From contig NZ_JBKBHC010000009.1 of NCBI RefSeq assembly GCF_046297895.1, positions 182,099 through 246,098 of the forward strand: a stretch of 64,000 bases of DNA, written 5' to 3'. The notes under the pieces were generated by a model that ran no database searches, was not told the DNA's origin, and saw nothing but the letters and a program-made list of their open reading frames with translations. Within the stretch, counting starts at the first letter, position 1; each line of letters opens with the position of its first letter. The stretch comes from Ferrovibrio sp046297895. Lineage in GTDB: Bacteria > Pseudomonadota > Alphaproteobacteria > Ferrovibrionales > Ferrovibrionaceae. This document shows, in pieces, positions 37,711 to 46,288 of this stretch. Position numbers and translations under genes: made by a program.

Positions 37711-38726
37711 TACGTCTCCCGAAGATGCTTGAGAGTGATGCTTTCGCCGCGCCCGAGGGGGGCGGCCAGCGTCCGGCCGAGCAATGAAGGCAGGTCGGCG
37801 GCCGAAAAATTGCCGGCCGGGCGGGCATATATCAGAGCTCCGGCGGTCAGAATCTCGCCGGCCGCGATATCCCTGGCGGCAATGAGGCCCTTGCGCATCG
37901 CATTGCGCAGCGGCCGTTCGCAGGCCTCGGGCTTCTTTTCGAACAGCCCCAGCGAGGCACGGATCCTGCGCGACCGCACGACCATTTCGGCGAACTCTTC
38001 CGGCGAGAACGACATGGCGTGATCGCGGAATTCCCGTCCGTGCTTCTGATCGGTGAAATGCGCTTCGATCACCGTGGCCCCCAGGGCTACGGCCGCATAG
38101 ATCGCCTCCGGTTCCACCACATGGTTGGAGTATCCCGTCTGCAGGCCGAACCGCCGCTGCAGGTATGGCACGCTCAGGATATTCGCCTGTTCTATCGGGG
38201 CGGGATAGGAGGCCACGCAATGCATGATAATCACACGCTGCGCGACGGCCTCGGGACCGGCCTCGTCGCGGAACCAGCCCAAGGCGGCGTCGATCTCGTC
38301 CACCGTGGCATTGCCGGTCGAAATGATGACGGGCTTGTTGGTGGCGGCGACAGCCCTGATGGTGGGCTCGAACACCAGGTCGCCGCTGGCTACTTTTATG
38401 ACTGGGCACCATTCCGCCAGGAATGGCACGACATCCTCGGTCAGGGCCGTTGAAAACAGGATGCCACCGCGTTTTTCCGCATGCCGGGCCAGGCGCCGAT
38501 GCGCATCGTGACTCAGCGAGAATCGCGTCACGCGCGCCAGACGCGCAGGATCGGAGGCCGAGGCATAACGCTCCGGCGTATATGTTTGCAGCTTTACCGC
38601 ATCCGCGCCGGCATCGATGGCCAGATCGATCAGCTTGAGGGCGGATTCCTCGCTGCCCTCGTGATTGACGCCGATTTCGGCGACAATGGCGACGTCCTGC
38701 TGGAGATTCCGACCAAAGAGCTGCAC
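37710..38726 (-). CDS. NeuB-family nonulosonate synthase (sialic/legionaminic/pseudaminic type)
   Basis: A 338-residue NeuB-family enzyme. Residues about 12-280 form the TIM barrel with A-E-I-G-V-N-H-E-G near 15, V-K-L-Q-T-Y near 43 and I-K-V-A-S-G-D near 110. The C-terminal 55 residues form an antifreeze-like SAF domain (R-G-E-S-I-T). The family condenses phosphoenolpyruvate with a hexosamine to make nine-carbon nonulosonic acids. Which one is made (Neu5Ac, Leg, Pse or other) cannot be told by eye. No hydrolysing UDP-sugar 2-epimerase is encoded nearby, so the six-carbon precursor may come from elsewhere or be unusual. Confidence 0.88.
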   Translation of the reverse strand: MQLFGRNLQQDVAIVAEIGVNHEGSEESALKLIDLAIDAGADAVKLQTYTPERYASASDPARLARVTRFSLSHDAHRRLARHAEKRGGILFSTALTEDVVPFLAEWCPVIKVASGDLVFEPTIRAVAATNKPVIISTGNATVDEIDAALGWFRDEAGPEAVAQRVIIMHCVASYPAPIEQANILSVPYLQRRFGLQTGYSNHVVEPEAIYAAVALGATVIEAHFTDQKHGREFRDHAMSFSPEEFAEMVVRSRRIRASLGLFEKKPEACERPLRNAMRKGLIAARDIAAGEILTAGALIYARPAGNFSAADLPSLLGRTLAAPLGRGESITLKHLRET

Positions 38727-38739
38727 GTTCCGGCCCGTC

Positions 38740-39777
38740 TTAGTTATGTGGCACGAAAAGCTGCGGATTCTTCTCCGCCAGATCCTTGTACCAGCGGATA
38801 TATTTCACGAATCCCTTTTCGAGCGGGAAGTTGGGCTGATAGCCAAGCAGCCGCTTGGCCTTCTCGATCGACAGGGTTCCGCGCTCCGGCATCAGGGCAT
38901 CTCGTGGATTGTATTTCACCGTTACGCCAGGAAATTCCTGCTCGACGATGGCGATCATCTGCTTGAGCGTGCGTCCGCCGCCATAGGTGAGATTGAAAAT
39001 CTCGTTCTTCGCCTCGGGCTTGGCAATCGACAGGATCAGCCCCTGCACAAGATCTTCGATATAGGTGAAGTCCAGTGCATCTGATCCGTCTCCGTTGACA
39101 GTGAGCGGAATGCCGCGCAGGGCGTTCTCGATGAAAGCCTGACCCACGCGGCGGCTGACACAGCGCTCGCCATATAGAGCCGAAGGCCGCACGATTGTAT
39201 ACGGCATGCCGAACACCTGATTATAGGCGATCACCAGCTTCTCGCCGCCGTATTTGAGGGCGCCGTAAATACCGATCGGCTCGCAGCGCCGGTCTTCCGT
39301 CACTGCCTCGCCATCAAAATTCCCATAGACCATGGAGGACGAGAAATAGACGAAATGGCGCCCCTCGCTGCGGCAGAAATCAAGCGCATTCTCCAGCGTG
39401 CGGAAACTGTGGTCGAAGGTGCTGAAGGGATCCTTGTTGGCGCGGTTGGCATGGGCGATCGCCGCAAGCTGGACGACGACATTGGGGTTTATGTCGCTCA
39501 GTGCGCGCGAAAGCATGTGGTAATCGCGCGCATCGACGATATGAAGCGGCACCCGCGCCTCGCGCAGCAGCGCCAGACGCTCGTCGATCAGCTTGAGATA
39601 AAGCGCCTTGTTCGAATCGCCCGACGCGTTCGAGAAAGCCCCCATATTGTTGACCTGCAGGCTGTCGATGATATGCACGTCGGCGCCCAGGCGCGTCAGT
39701 GCCAGCGCCAGGTTATGGCCGATGAAGCCGGCGCCGCCAATGAGCGCAACGCGCTTGCCCGTCAAATCGATCTTCAC
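38740..39777 (-). CDS. NAD-dependent epimerase/dehydratase (extended SDR)
   Basis: A 345-residue extended short-chain dehydrogenase. The N-terminal NAD motif is G-G-A-G-F-I-G near residue 14 and the catalytic pair is Tyr171 and Lys175 (Y-G-A-L-K), with serines at 146-148. It overlaps the aminotransferase stop by ATGA at its start and is 13 bases before neuB. Members are NDP-sugar 4-epimerases, 4,6-dehydratases or reductases. With a DegT aminotransferase next to it, a 4-keto sugar-forming dehydratase is attractive, but the sequence is closer in style to GalE/WbpP-like epimerases. The reaction stays open. Confidence 0.82.
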   Translation of the reverse strand: MKIDLTGKRVALIGGAGFIGHNLALALTRLGADVHIIDSLQVNNMGAFSNASGDSNKALYLKLIDERLALLREARVPLHIVDARDYHMLSRALSDINPNVVVQLAAIAHANRANKDPFSTFDHSFRTLENALDFCRSEGRHFVYFSSSMVYGNFDGEAVTEDRRCEPIGIYGALKYGGEKLVIAYNQVFGMPYTIVRPSALYGERCVSRRVGQAFIENALRGIPLTVNGDGSDALDFTYIEDLVQGLILSIAKPEAKNEIFNLTYGGGRTLKQMIAIVEQEFPGVTVKYNPRDALMPERGTLSIEKAKRLLGYQPNFPLEKGFVKYIRWYKDLAEKNPQLFVPHN

Positions 39778-40931
39778 GGCATTTCCCCCTTCATGACCTT
39801 CTTGAGCGTTTCCGCGATATATTCGGCATCGCCCGGTTTAAGATGCGGCGCGACCGGCAGGGCGATCGAACAATCGCTCAGCCAGGCGGCGACCGGATAG
39901 GCGCCATCCGTCCAGCCATATTTCTCGCGATAATAACTCAGCCTCGGCACCGGATGCGGATAGTGCACACTGGTGCCGACGCCGGCCTCGTTCAGCCGGG
40001 CTATGATATCGGTGCGGCGCTCCAGCAGGGCGGGCGCCAGCACAGGCGACATGCAGTAATAGCTGCTGGTGAAGCGGCCGCCCGTGGATTGCAGCAGGGT
40101 GATGTCCGGCGCGTCGCGCAGCGATTCTGCCATAAAATCAAAGTTGCGTTGCCGCTCGGCCAGAAACCCATCGATCCGGCGCAGCTGCACGCTGCCGATC
40201 GCGGCATGCAGTTCGCTCATGCGGTAATTGAAACCCAGCGCAACGATGTCATAGACGCCCGGCACCTTGCGCTCGCCGTGGGCGCGATCGACGCCAAAGG
40301 CCTTGCGCAGCTTCAGGCGCGCGGCCAGGTCTGCGTCGCGGGTGATGATCATGCCGCCTTCGGCGGTGGTCATGTGCTTGACCGGATAGAAGGAAAATAC
40401 GCCAACATCGCCATGCAGGCCGGCATGAACGCCATCCAGCCGCGTGCCCACGGCCAGGGCGCAATCCTCAAGCACGAACAGCTTGTGGCGGCGCGCGATC
40501 GCCATTACCGCCGGCATGTCCACCGGCATGCCCAGGTAATGCACAACCGCAATCGCCCGCGTGCGGGGCGTGATCGCGGCTTCCAGGGCTTGCAGGTCGA
40601 TGTTACCGGTCCGGCGCTCGGCGTCGACGAAGACCGGCTTTGCGCCGACCAGCTCAACCGCATGGGCCGTCGCGGCATGGGTCTGCGCCGGCACTACCAC
40701 CTCGTCGCCCGGCCCCAGGCCGAGCGTGAACCAGACCAGGTGCATGCCGGCTGTGCAGGACGACACCGTGATCGCGTGTGGCGCGCCGGTATAGGCGGCA
40801 AAGGCTTCCTCGAACTGCGTGGCGCGTGGCCCGTGAACCAGGATCGGCCCCGACAGAACGTCCATCACCGCCGCGCGTTCTTCATCGCCGATCTGCGGCA
40901 TGCCGAAGGGGATATTGCGTTTCTCGCTCAT
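39774..40931 (-). CDS. DegT/DnrJ/EryC1-family sugar aminotransferase
   Basis: A 385-residue PLP-dependent sugar aminotransferase. The PLP lysine is Lys185 in F-S-F-Y-P-V-K-H, with the preceding E-D-C-A-L-A-V-G motif at 155-162 and the following T-A-E-G-G. It would transfer an amino group, usually from glutamate, to a keto-sugar made by the neighbouring SDR or the Gfo/Idh enzyme, as in PseC/LegC-type steps. It begins four bases after the cytidylyltransferase stop and overlaps the SDR start by ATGA, so expression is tightly coupled. Confidence 0.88.
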   Translation of the reverse strand: MSEKRNIPFGMPQIGDEERAAVMDVLSGPILVHGPRATQFEEAFAAYTGAPHAITVSSCTAGMHLVWFTLGLGPGDEVVVPAQTHAATAHAVELVGAKPVFVDAERRTGNIDLQALEAAITPRTRAIAVVHYLGMPVDMPAVMAIARRHKLFVLEDCALAVGTRLDGVHAGLHGDVGVFSFYPVKHMTTAEGGMIITRDADLAARLKLRKAFGVDRAHGERKVPGVYDIVALGFNYRMSELHAAIGSVQLRRIDGFLAERQRNFDFMAESLRDAPDITLLQSTGGRFTSSYYCMSPVLAPALLERRTDIIARLNEAGVGTSVHYPHPVPRLSYYREKYGWTDGAYPVAAWLSDCSIALPVAPHLKPGDAEYIAETLKKVMKGEMP

Positions 40932-40935
40932 TGCA

Positions 40936-41610
40936 TCAGCCTCGGACGAGCAGGATTTCTTCGAACCCGTATTCCCAATGCGGCCGCTTCAGCCGCGCGA
41001 TGGTCGACCTGAACATCTCCAGATCCTCCGGCGTGTCGACCGACATCTGCACGCCGCTGAGGTCGGTCTTGCATGCGAAATTCCTGATCTTGAAACGCTC
41101 GGGGTGGTTATAGAAAAACCGCGTGACATGCTCGCGATCGTCCGGATCCGATGTCTGCCCGGCGACCCGCGCCAGGGCCGCGACCGAGATCACCTCCACC
41201 GACTGTCCCTTGGGGAAAGAGCGGGGAAACACGTTGGTCACGATATCCGCGTCACCGGCATCGAATTCGGCGACGCCGCGGTCGACCAGCGCCTGGTCGA
41301 GCAGCGGACTGTCGCCGTTCACCCGCACGATGGCGGAGGCATCCGCCAGGCCGGCCGCGGCCAGCAGCCGGCCGAGTACATCCTCGAGCGCGCCGCGGAA
41401 CGAACGGATGCCGAGCTGTTCGCATAATCCGATCACTGGATCGTCCTCGGGCGCCTGCGACGTCGCGACGATCATCGACTGCAGCCGCCTGGAATGCCTG
41501 AGCCTTTCCACAAGGTAAGCCAGCAGCGGTTTGCCCGCCACCTCCATGAGGATCTTGCCGGGCAGCCGCCGCGACGACATGCGCGCCTGGATCACGGCCA
41601 CCGGGGTCAT
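40936..41610 (-). CDS. SpsF-type cytidylyltransferase
   Basis: A 224-residue nucleotidyltransferase-fold protein. The N-terminus V-A-V-I-Q-A-R-M-S-S-R-R-L-P-G-K is the nucleotide-binding signature of the SpsF/KdsB/NeuA group. R-V-N-G-D-S-P-L-L-D near residue 92 is the metal and nucleotide site. It should activate the NeuB product as a CMP-sugar. The frame extends to 41763, but the ATG at 41610 begins the conserved motif. As the first gene of a 15-gene minus-strand run, it probably lies closest to the operon promoter in the AT-rich stretch upstream (41741-41790). Confidence 0.82.
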   Translation of the reverse strand: MTPVAVIQARMSSRRLPGKILMEVAGKPLLAYLVERLRHSRRLQSMIVATSQAPEDDPVIGLCEQLGIRSFRGALEDVLGRLLAAAGLADASAIVRVNGDSPLLDQALVDRGVAEFDAGDADIVTNVFPRSFPKGQSVEVISVAALARVAGQTSDPDDREHVTRFFYNHPERFKIRNFACKTDLSGVQMSVDTPEDLEMFRSTIARLKRPHWEYGFEEILLVRG

Positions 41611-41754
41611 GATCGAAACCGTTGCGTGGGAGCGGAAGAGATATATGCAGGCGCGCGCATGGCGGCCGCCGGGCCGCCGGCAGGCAGGCCCCCATTGCCC
41701 TCTGGCCATACAGGGCTGCGCCGCAGCTTCCGCCTGTCGTTTCTCATAATGTAC

Positions 41755-41771
41755 TGAAATCAAATGATTAT
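41755..41771 (-). promoter_or_regulatory. AT-rich promoter-region motif of the glycan operon
   Basis: The 248-bp interval between the first glycan gene and cysG holds no gene. An AT-rich block (41741-41790) contains GAAATCAAATGATTA (plus-strand reading), the near-identical partner of the motif upstream of the giant gene. A weaker 12-of-15 relative lies at 12317-12331, upstream of the secretin-like gene in the same orientation to its gene. This could be a shared promoter or regulator site. No consensus sigma-70 boxes could be fixed with confidence. Confidence 0.4.
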
Positions 41772-41858
41772 TAACAAAGCATTATCCGGGCGGCAGGCCG
41801 GCGGAGAATACGGCCCGGAATACCCGATTTGACCGGAAAACCAGACGATTGCTTCGGC

Positions 41859-43271
41859 TCAGGCCGACAGGGCCACCGGCGAGGTCCGGGCAACGGCGAA
41901 GACCCGGCCGATACCGACCAGTACCGGCTGATCGCCGGCCAGGGCCTGCAGGCCGTCGCCGAGCCGATCCAGCCGGCCAAGCCAGCGGGTTTCCTCCGGT
42001 CGCGAGAGCGCGGCCAGCGCCACCACGGGCGTGTCAGCCGGCAATCCTTCCCCGATCAGGCGGGCGGCAAGCTCGGCGCCGGTGCGGCCGCCCATATAGA
42101 CCATCAGTGTGCAATCCGGATCGGCCAGGCCGCGCCAGTCCAGATCCCGCGGCAGGCCGCCCCGCCGCGAATGGCCGGTGACGAACCGCACCGAATGCGC
42201 CGCCTCGCGATGGGTGAGCGACACGCCAAGCCGGCTGGCGGCGGCCAGGGCCGCGGTAATGCCGGGCACCACATCGACCGGGATACCCCGCTCCTGCAGG
42301 GCCGCGATCTCCTCCCCGGCTCGGCCGAACACCATCGGGTCGCCGGATTTCAGCCGTACGACCCGTTTGCCCTGGCGCGCCAGCTTGATCATCAGCGCGT
42401 TGATGTCGTCCTGCCGACAACTCGCGCGGCCGCCGCGCTTGCCCACCATCATGCGCTTGGCCTCGCGCCGGGCCAGATCGAGCACGCCATCCGACACCAG
42501 ATCGTCGAACAGGATCACATCGGCCGTCTGCAGCGCGCGCATGGCCTTCAGCGTCAGCAGATCGGCATCGCCCGGCCCCGCCCCCACCAGCGTGACATGG
42601 CCGCCTGCCGCGACGGGCTGCAGGCGAAGCAGATCGGCATCGGCCGGCACCGTCGGTTCGATGAAGGCGCGCTCGGCCAGTCGCTGCCAGAAGGCCCGGC
42701 GCTGCGACGGCGCCGCGAAAGTGTCGGCCAGCGTCTTGCGGATACGCTTGGCGGCGGCGGCCCAGGCGCCCAGCGTGGCCGGCAGCAGGGTCTCGATGCG
42801 CCGGCGCACGGCCTGGGCCAGCACCGGCGCGGCGCCGTCGGTGGAGATGCCGACCACCACCGGCGAGCGGTTGACGATGGACCCGAATTGCACGTCGCCA
42901 TGGCTGGGCCTGTCGATGGCGCTGCAGATCGCGCCGGCCGCCCGTGCGGCGATATGGAAGTCGGCGGCTTCCGTCTCGTCCGCCGCCTCGATCACCGCGA
43001 TGACGGCACCGGCAAGATCGCCCGGCTGCCAATGGCGGCGCTGCAGGGTGATTCCATCCTGCAAGGCCAGCAGTTCCGCGCAGGGTTCGGGCGTGAAGAC
43101 ATCGACCCGCGCGCCGGCCGCGGCCAGCAATTCCGCCTTCCAGGCCGCCGGCATGCCACCGCCCGCCACCACGACACGCTTGCCATGCAGGTCGATGAAC
43201 AATGGCAGCACGGCCAGCGGCGCGATGCGCCGCGCCGCCGCCTCAGCCGGCTTTCTGGAGTCCGATGGCAT
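41859..43271 (-). CDS. cysG: Sirohaem synthase (precorrin-2 dehydrogenase/ferrochelatase and uroporphyrinogen methyltransferase)
   Basis: A 470-residue fusion. Residues about 20-205 form the CysG-B/Met8p domain (V-V-V-A-G-G-G, then I-D-R-P and V-V-V-G-I-S-T-D-G-A-A-P). Residues about 220-465 form the SUMT domain, with G-A-G-P-G-D-A-D-L-L-T, then L-K-S-G-D-P and Y-M-G-G-R. It makes sirohaem, the prosthetic group of the NirB nitrite reductase encoded upstream in the same operon. I place the start at 43271, which overlaps the nasA stop by 29 bases; the frame extends to 43316. The Met8p glycine motif is followed by an unusual M-P-A-A-W-K, which could lower NAD-dependent activity. Confidence 0.92.
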   Translation of the reverse strand: MPSDSRKPAEAAARRIAPLAVLPLFIDLHGKRVVVAGGGMPAAWKAELLAAAGARVDVFTPEPCAELLALQDGITLQRRHWQPGDLAGAVIAVIEAADETEAADFHIAARAAGAICSAIDRPSHGDVQFGSIVNRSPVVVGISTDGAAPVLAQAVRRRIETLLPATLGAWAAAAKRIRKTLADTFAAPSQRRAFWQRLAERAFIEPTVPADADLLRLQPVAAGGHVTLVGAGPGDADLLTLKAMRALQTADVILFDDLVSDGVLDLARREAKRMMVGKRGGRASCRQDDINALMIKLARQGKRVVRLKSGDPMVFGRAGEEIAALQERGIPVDVVPGITAALAAASRLGVSLTHREAAHSVRFVTGHSRRGGLPRDLDWRGLADPDCTLMVYMGGRTGAELAARLIGEGLPADTPVVALAALSRPEETRWLGRLDRLGDGLQALAGDQPVLVGIGRVFAVARTSPVALSA

Positions 43272-45921
43272 CGATGATCCTCCGGATTTCGCTGCGGCAG
43301 GAGCCGCAATTGCCACCGGCCTGGGTGGCGGCCGTCACGGCCTCCACCGTGCTGCAACCGCCGGCCGCGGCCGCGGCAATCTGACGGCTGCCGACGTCGA
43401 AGCAGGCGCAGACGATGGCGCCGCGATCGGGCTGGTCGGCGCCGGTGCGCCCGGCCAGCAGGCGCAGGCGCGCCGTGGCGGTGGCGAACGAAACGCCGAG
43501 CTGATCGGCCGCCCAGGCGCGGGACACCGCCACCGGCTGCGGCGCCACAAACAGCGCACCGGTCAGGCGGTCGTGACGGAAAGCGGCGAAGCGATGCTGG
43601 CCGGCAGCGGCATCGTGATAGGCCAGCAGGTCGATGCCATCGCCGTCGCCGAGACCGAACAGGCCGCGGGCCAGCATGATCCAGTCCGCCGGCCGTTCTG
43701 TGTCGGCCAGTTCCAGCCGCCAGCCATCGCGGGCCGGCGCCAGGGTCCAGTACCCCGTGTCTGGCAGGGCCGGCTTTGTCGCCAGCACGGCGAAGCCATA
43801 CCAGGTCGCGGCATAAGGCTGCATGGAGACCGGGGTGAATTTCAGCTCCGGCTGGCCCGAGACCGGATCGGTGGCTGGATTGACCAGCACATCGACGCGC
43901 GCCCGTGCGCTGAACTGGTCGGTCCAGTGCAGCGGCGCGAAGACCGTGCCGCGCTGCTGCTCCTCGCTGACCAGGGCGCGCAGGACGGCGCTGCCGCGAT
44001 GGTTCTGCACCTGCACCAGCCCGGCAGGCGCGATGCCATGCGCGGCGGCATCGGCCGGATGGATTTCCAGGAATGGTTCCGCGATATGGCCCATCAGTCG
44101 CGGCGCGCGGCCGGTGCGCGTCATGGTGTGCCACTGGTCGCGGATGCGGCCGGTATTGAGCACCATCGGATGCGCCTCGTCGGGCTGTTCAGCCGCCGCC
44201 CGCCAGGGCGTGGCGATGAAGCGGGCCTTGCGGTCCGGCGTGTAGAACTGCCCATCGGCGAAAAAGCGGCGCTCGTCGCGGCCCCCCTGCCCGGCAGGCC
44301 AGGGCCACTGAAAAGGTTCAAGTGCGTCGTATTCCCCGGCCGTGATGTCGCCCAATGCGGAAATGTCAAAATCACGACGGCCGTCATTCTCAAGACCGCT
44401 CAGCCGCGCATATTCGGCAAAGATCGCCGCCGGATTCCGGTAGGCGAAAGCCTGCGGCCAACCCATGCGCTGTCCGACCTGGGCGAAAATCCACCAGTCG
44501 GGTTTCGCCTCGCCGGGTAGCGGCAGGAAACCACGCTGGCGCGAGATGCGGCGTTCGGAATTGGTGACGGTGCCATCCTTTTCGCCCCAGGCTGCCGCCG
44601 GCAGCAGCACATGGGCATGGCGCGCCGTGTCGGTAACCTGCAGAACATCGGACACCACGACGAAGGGGCAGGCCCGCAATGCCGCCTGCACATCGTCGGC
44701 ATCGGGCAGGCTGTCGACCGGATTGGTGCCGGCGATCCAGATTGCCTTCACGCGGCCGCCCTTCACGGCGCGGAACAGATCCACCGCTTTCAGGCCGGGC
44801 TTGTCGGCGATACGCGGCGCGGCCCAGAAATCCTGCACGATGCGGCGATGATCGGGATTTTCCAGCTCCATATGGCAGGCGAGCTGGTTGGCCAGGCCAC
44901 CCACCTCGCGGCCGCCCATGGCATTAGGCTGGCCGGTGATCGAGAACGGCCCCATGCCGGGCCTGCCGATGCGTCCGGTGAGCAGATGGCAGTTAAGTAT
45001 GGCGTTCACCTTATCGGTGCCATGGCTCGACTGGTTCACGCCCTGGGAATAGGCGGTCACCGTGCGCTCATGGCGGGCGAAAAGGTCGTAGAAGCGTTTC
45101 AGCAAGACCTGGCTCAGGCCCGTGATCATGGCGATCTCGGCCAGCGGCATCGCACGCGCCGCCGCCAATGCCTCGTTCAGGCCGCCGGTATGGCTAGCGA
45201 CGAAAGCGCCATCGCTCCGGCCCTGTTCATGCAGATACGTCAGCAGACCGTTGAACAGGGCCACGTCTGAGCCGGGCCTGAGCGCCAGGTGCAGATCGGC
45301 ATTGCGTGCTGTCATGGTGCGGCGCGGATCGACCACCACGATGGTCAGCTCCGGCCGCGCGGCCTTGGCCGCCATCAGGCGCTGAAACAATACGGGATGA
45401 CACCAGGCCAAATTGGAACCGACCAGCACCACCAGATCGGCCAGCTCCAGGTCGGCATAGGTGCCCGGCACCGTATCGCTGCCGAAGGCACGCTTGTGCC
45501 CCGCGACCGCCGAGGCCATGCATAGCCGCGAGTTGGTGTCGATATTGCCGGAGCCGATGAAACCCTTCATCAGTTTGTTGGCAACGTAATAATCCTCGGT
45601 CAGCAGTTGGCCCGACACATAGAAGGCCACCGAGTCCGGACCATGTCGCTCGATGGTATCGGAGAAAACCCGCGCCACACGATCCAGCGCCGCATCCCAG
45701 CTCGTTGGATTGCCATCCATCATCGGATGCAGCAGCCGGCCTTCCAACCCCAGCGTCTCGTCCAGCGCGGAACCTTTCGAACAGACGCGGCCGCCATTGG
45801 CCGGATGGGATGCATCGCCCCGCACGGCAATGGCGCCATCGGCCTCGCGCCGCAGCCGCAGGCCGCAGCCCACCCCGCAATAGGGACAGGTGCTGCGGAT
45901 TTCGGGTGCTGCGGCGGTCAT
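43243..45921 (-). CDS. nasA: Assimilatory nitrate reductase, catalytic subunit
   Basis: An 892-residue cytoplasmic molybdenum enzyme reducing nitrate to nitrite. The N-terminal [4Fe-4S] ligands are Cys12, Cys15, Cys19 and Cys47. Molybdopterin-binding domains run to about residue 720, including S-R-L-C-M-A-S-A-V-A-G near 145. The C-terminus carries a BFD-like [2Fe-2S] domain (C-A-C-F-D, then C-G-S-C-R), as in Klebsiella-type NasA. No twin-arginine signal is present, which fits an assimilatory role. It follows nirD by seven bases and overlaps cysG. Electrons probably come from an unlinked reductase or directly through the BFD domain. Confidence 0.94.
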   Translation of the reverse strand: MTAAAPEIRSTCPYCGVGCGLRLRREADGAIAVRGDASHPANGGRVCSKGSALDETLGLEGRLLHPMMDGNPTSWDAALDRVARVFSDTIERHGPDSVAFYVSGQLLTEDYYVANKLMKGFIGSGNIDTNSRLCMASAVAGHKRAFGSDTVPGTYADLELADLVVLVGSNLAWCHPVLFQRLMAAKAARPELTIVVVDPRRTMTARNADLHLALRPGSDVALFNGLLTYLHEQGRSDGAFVASHTGGLNEALAAARAMPLAEIAMITGLSQVLLKRFYDLFARHERTVTAYSQGVNQSSHGTDKVNAILNCHLLTGRIGRPGMGPFSITGQPNAMGGREVGGLANQLACHMELENPDHRRIVQDFWAAPRIADKPGLKAVDLFRAVKGGRVKAIWIAGTNPVDSLPDADDVQAALRACPFVVVSDVLQVTDTARHAHVLLPAAAWGEKDGTVTNSERRISRQRGFLPLPGEAKPDWWIFAQVGQRMGWPQAFAYRNPAAIFAEYARLSGLENDGRRDFDISALGDITAGEYDALEPFQWPWPAGQGGRDERRFFADGQFYTPDRKARFIATPWRAAAEQPDEAHPMVLNTGRIRDQWHTMTRTGRAPRLMGHIAEPFLEIHPADAAAHGIAPAGLVQVQNHRGSAVLRALVSEEQQRGTVFAPLHWTDQFSARARVDVLVNPATDPVSGQPELKFTPVSMQPYAATWYGFAVLATKPALPDTGYWTLAPARDGWRLELADTERPADWIMLARGLFGLGDGDGIDLLAYHDAAAGQHRFAAFRHDRLTGALFVAPQPVAVSRAWAADQLGVSFATATARLRLLAGRTGADQPDRGAIVCACFDVGSRQIAAAAAGGCSTVEAVTAATQAGGNCGSCRSEIRRIIDAIGLQKAG

Positions 45922-45928
45922 GCCGGTC

Positions 45929-46279
45929 TCAGGCGGCCTGCATCGCCCGGCTAGGCCAGGCCAGCAATACGCGGCCCTGCTCCAGCCGGATGGCGATGGT
46001 GCGGGTGCAGCCCTGGTCGGCGCCCTGGGTCTCGCCGGTCGTCAGGCTGATCACCCAGTTGTGCAACGGGCAGGTGACGCTGTCGCCCTGCACGATGCCC
46101 TGCGACAGCGGGCCGCCCTTGTGCGGGCATTTGTCATCGAGTGCAAAAAGCCTGTCATCCATGGTGCGGAAGACGGCGATGTCGCCGCGCGTCGTCTTCA
46201 CCACCCGGGCGCCGCGGCGGGGAATATCCTCCAGCGTGCCAATATCGACCCAGTCGCCAATCACGGTTTTGGGGGTCAT
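45929..46279 (-). CDS. nirD: Nitrite reductase small subunit (Rieske-type)
   Basis: A 116-residue NirD protein. The Rieske [2Fe-2S] ligands are visible: Cys51 and His53 in C-P-H-K-G, then Cys70 and His73 in C-P-L-H-N-W. It partners NirB in NADH-dependent reduction of nitrite to ammonium in the cytoplasm. It lies nine bases after nirB and seven before nasA on the same strand, the usual nirBD-nasA order. Full length for the family. Confidence 0.95.
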   Translation of the reverse strand: MTPKTVIGDWVDIGTLEDIPRRGARVVKTTRGDIAVFRTMDDRLFALDDKCPHKGGPLSQGIVQGDSVTCPLHNWVISLTTGETQGADQGCTRTIAIRLEQGRVLLAWPSRAMQAA

Positions 46280-46288
46280 GGCGTTCTC

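Noticed and set aside
37711..38412. N-terminal extension of the formyltransferase frame
   Set aside because: It runs through neuB in another phase with no domain content; the ATG at 37710 overlaps the neuB stop in the usual operon style.
43243..45921. Periplasmic (NapA) or membrane (NarG) nitrate reductase
   Set aside because: No twin-arginine signal, no nap or nar partner genes, and a C-terminal BFD domain plus the nirBD/cysG context indicate the assimilatory enzyme.
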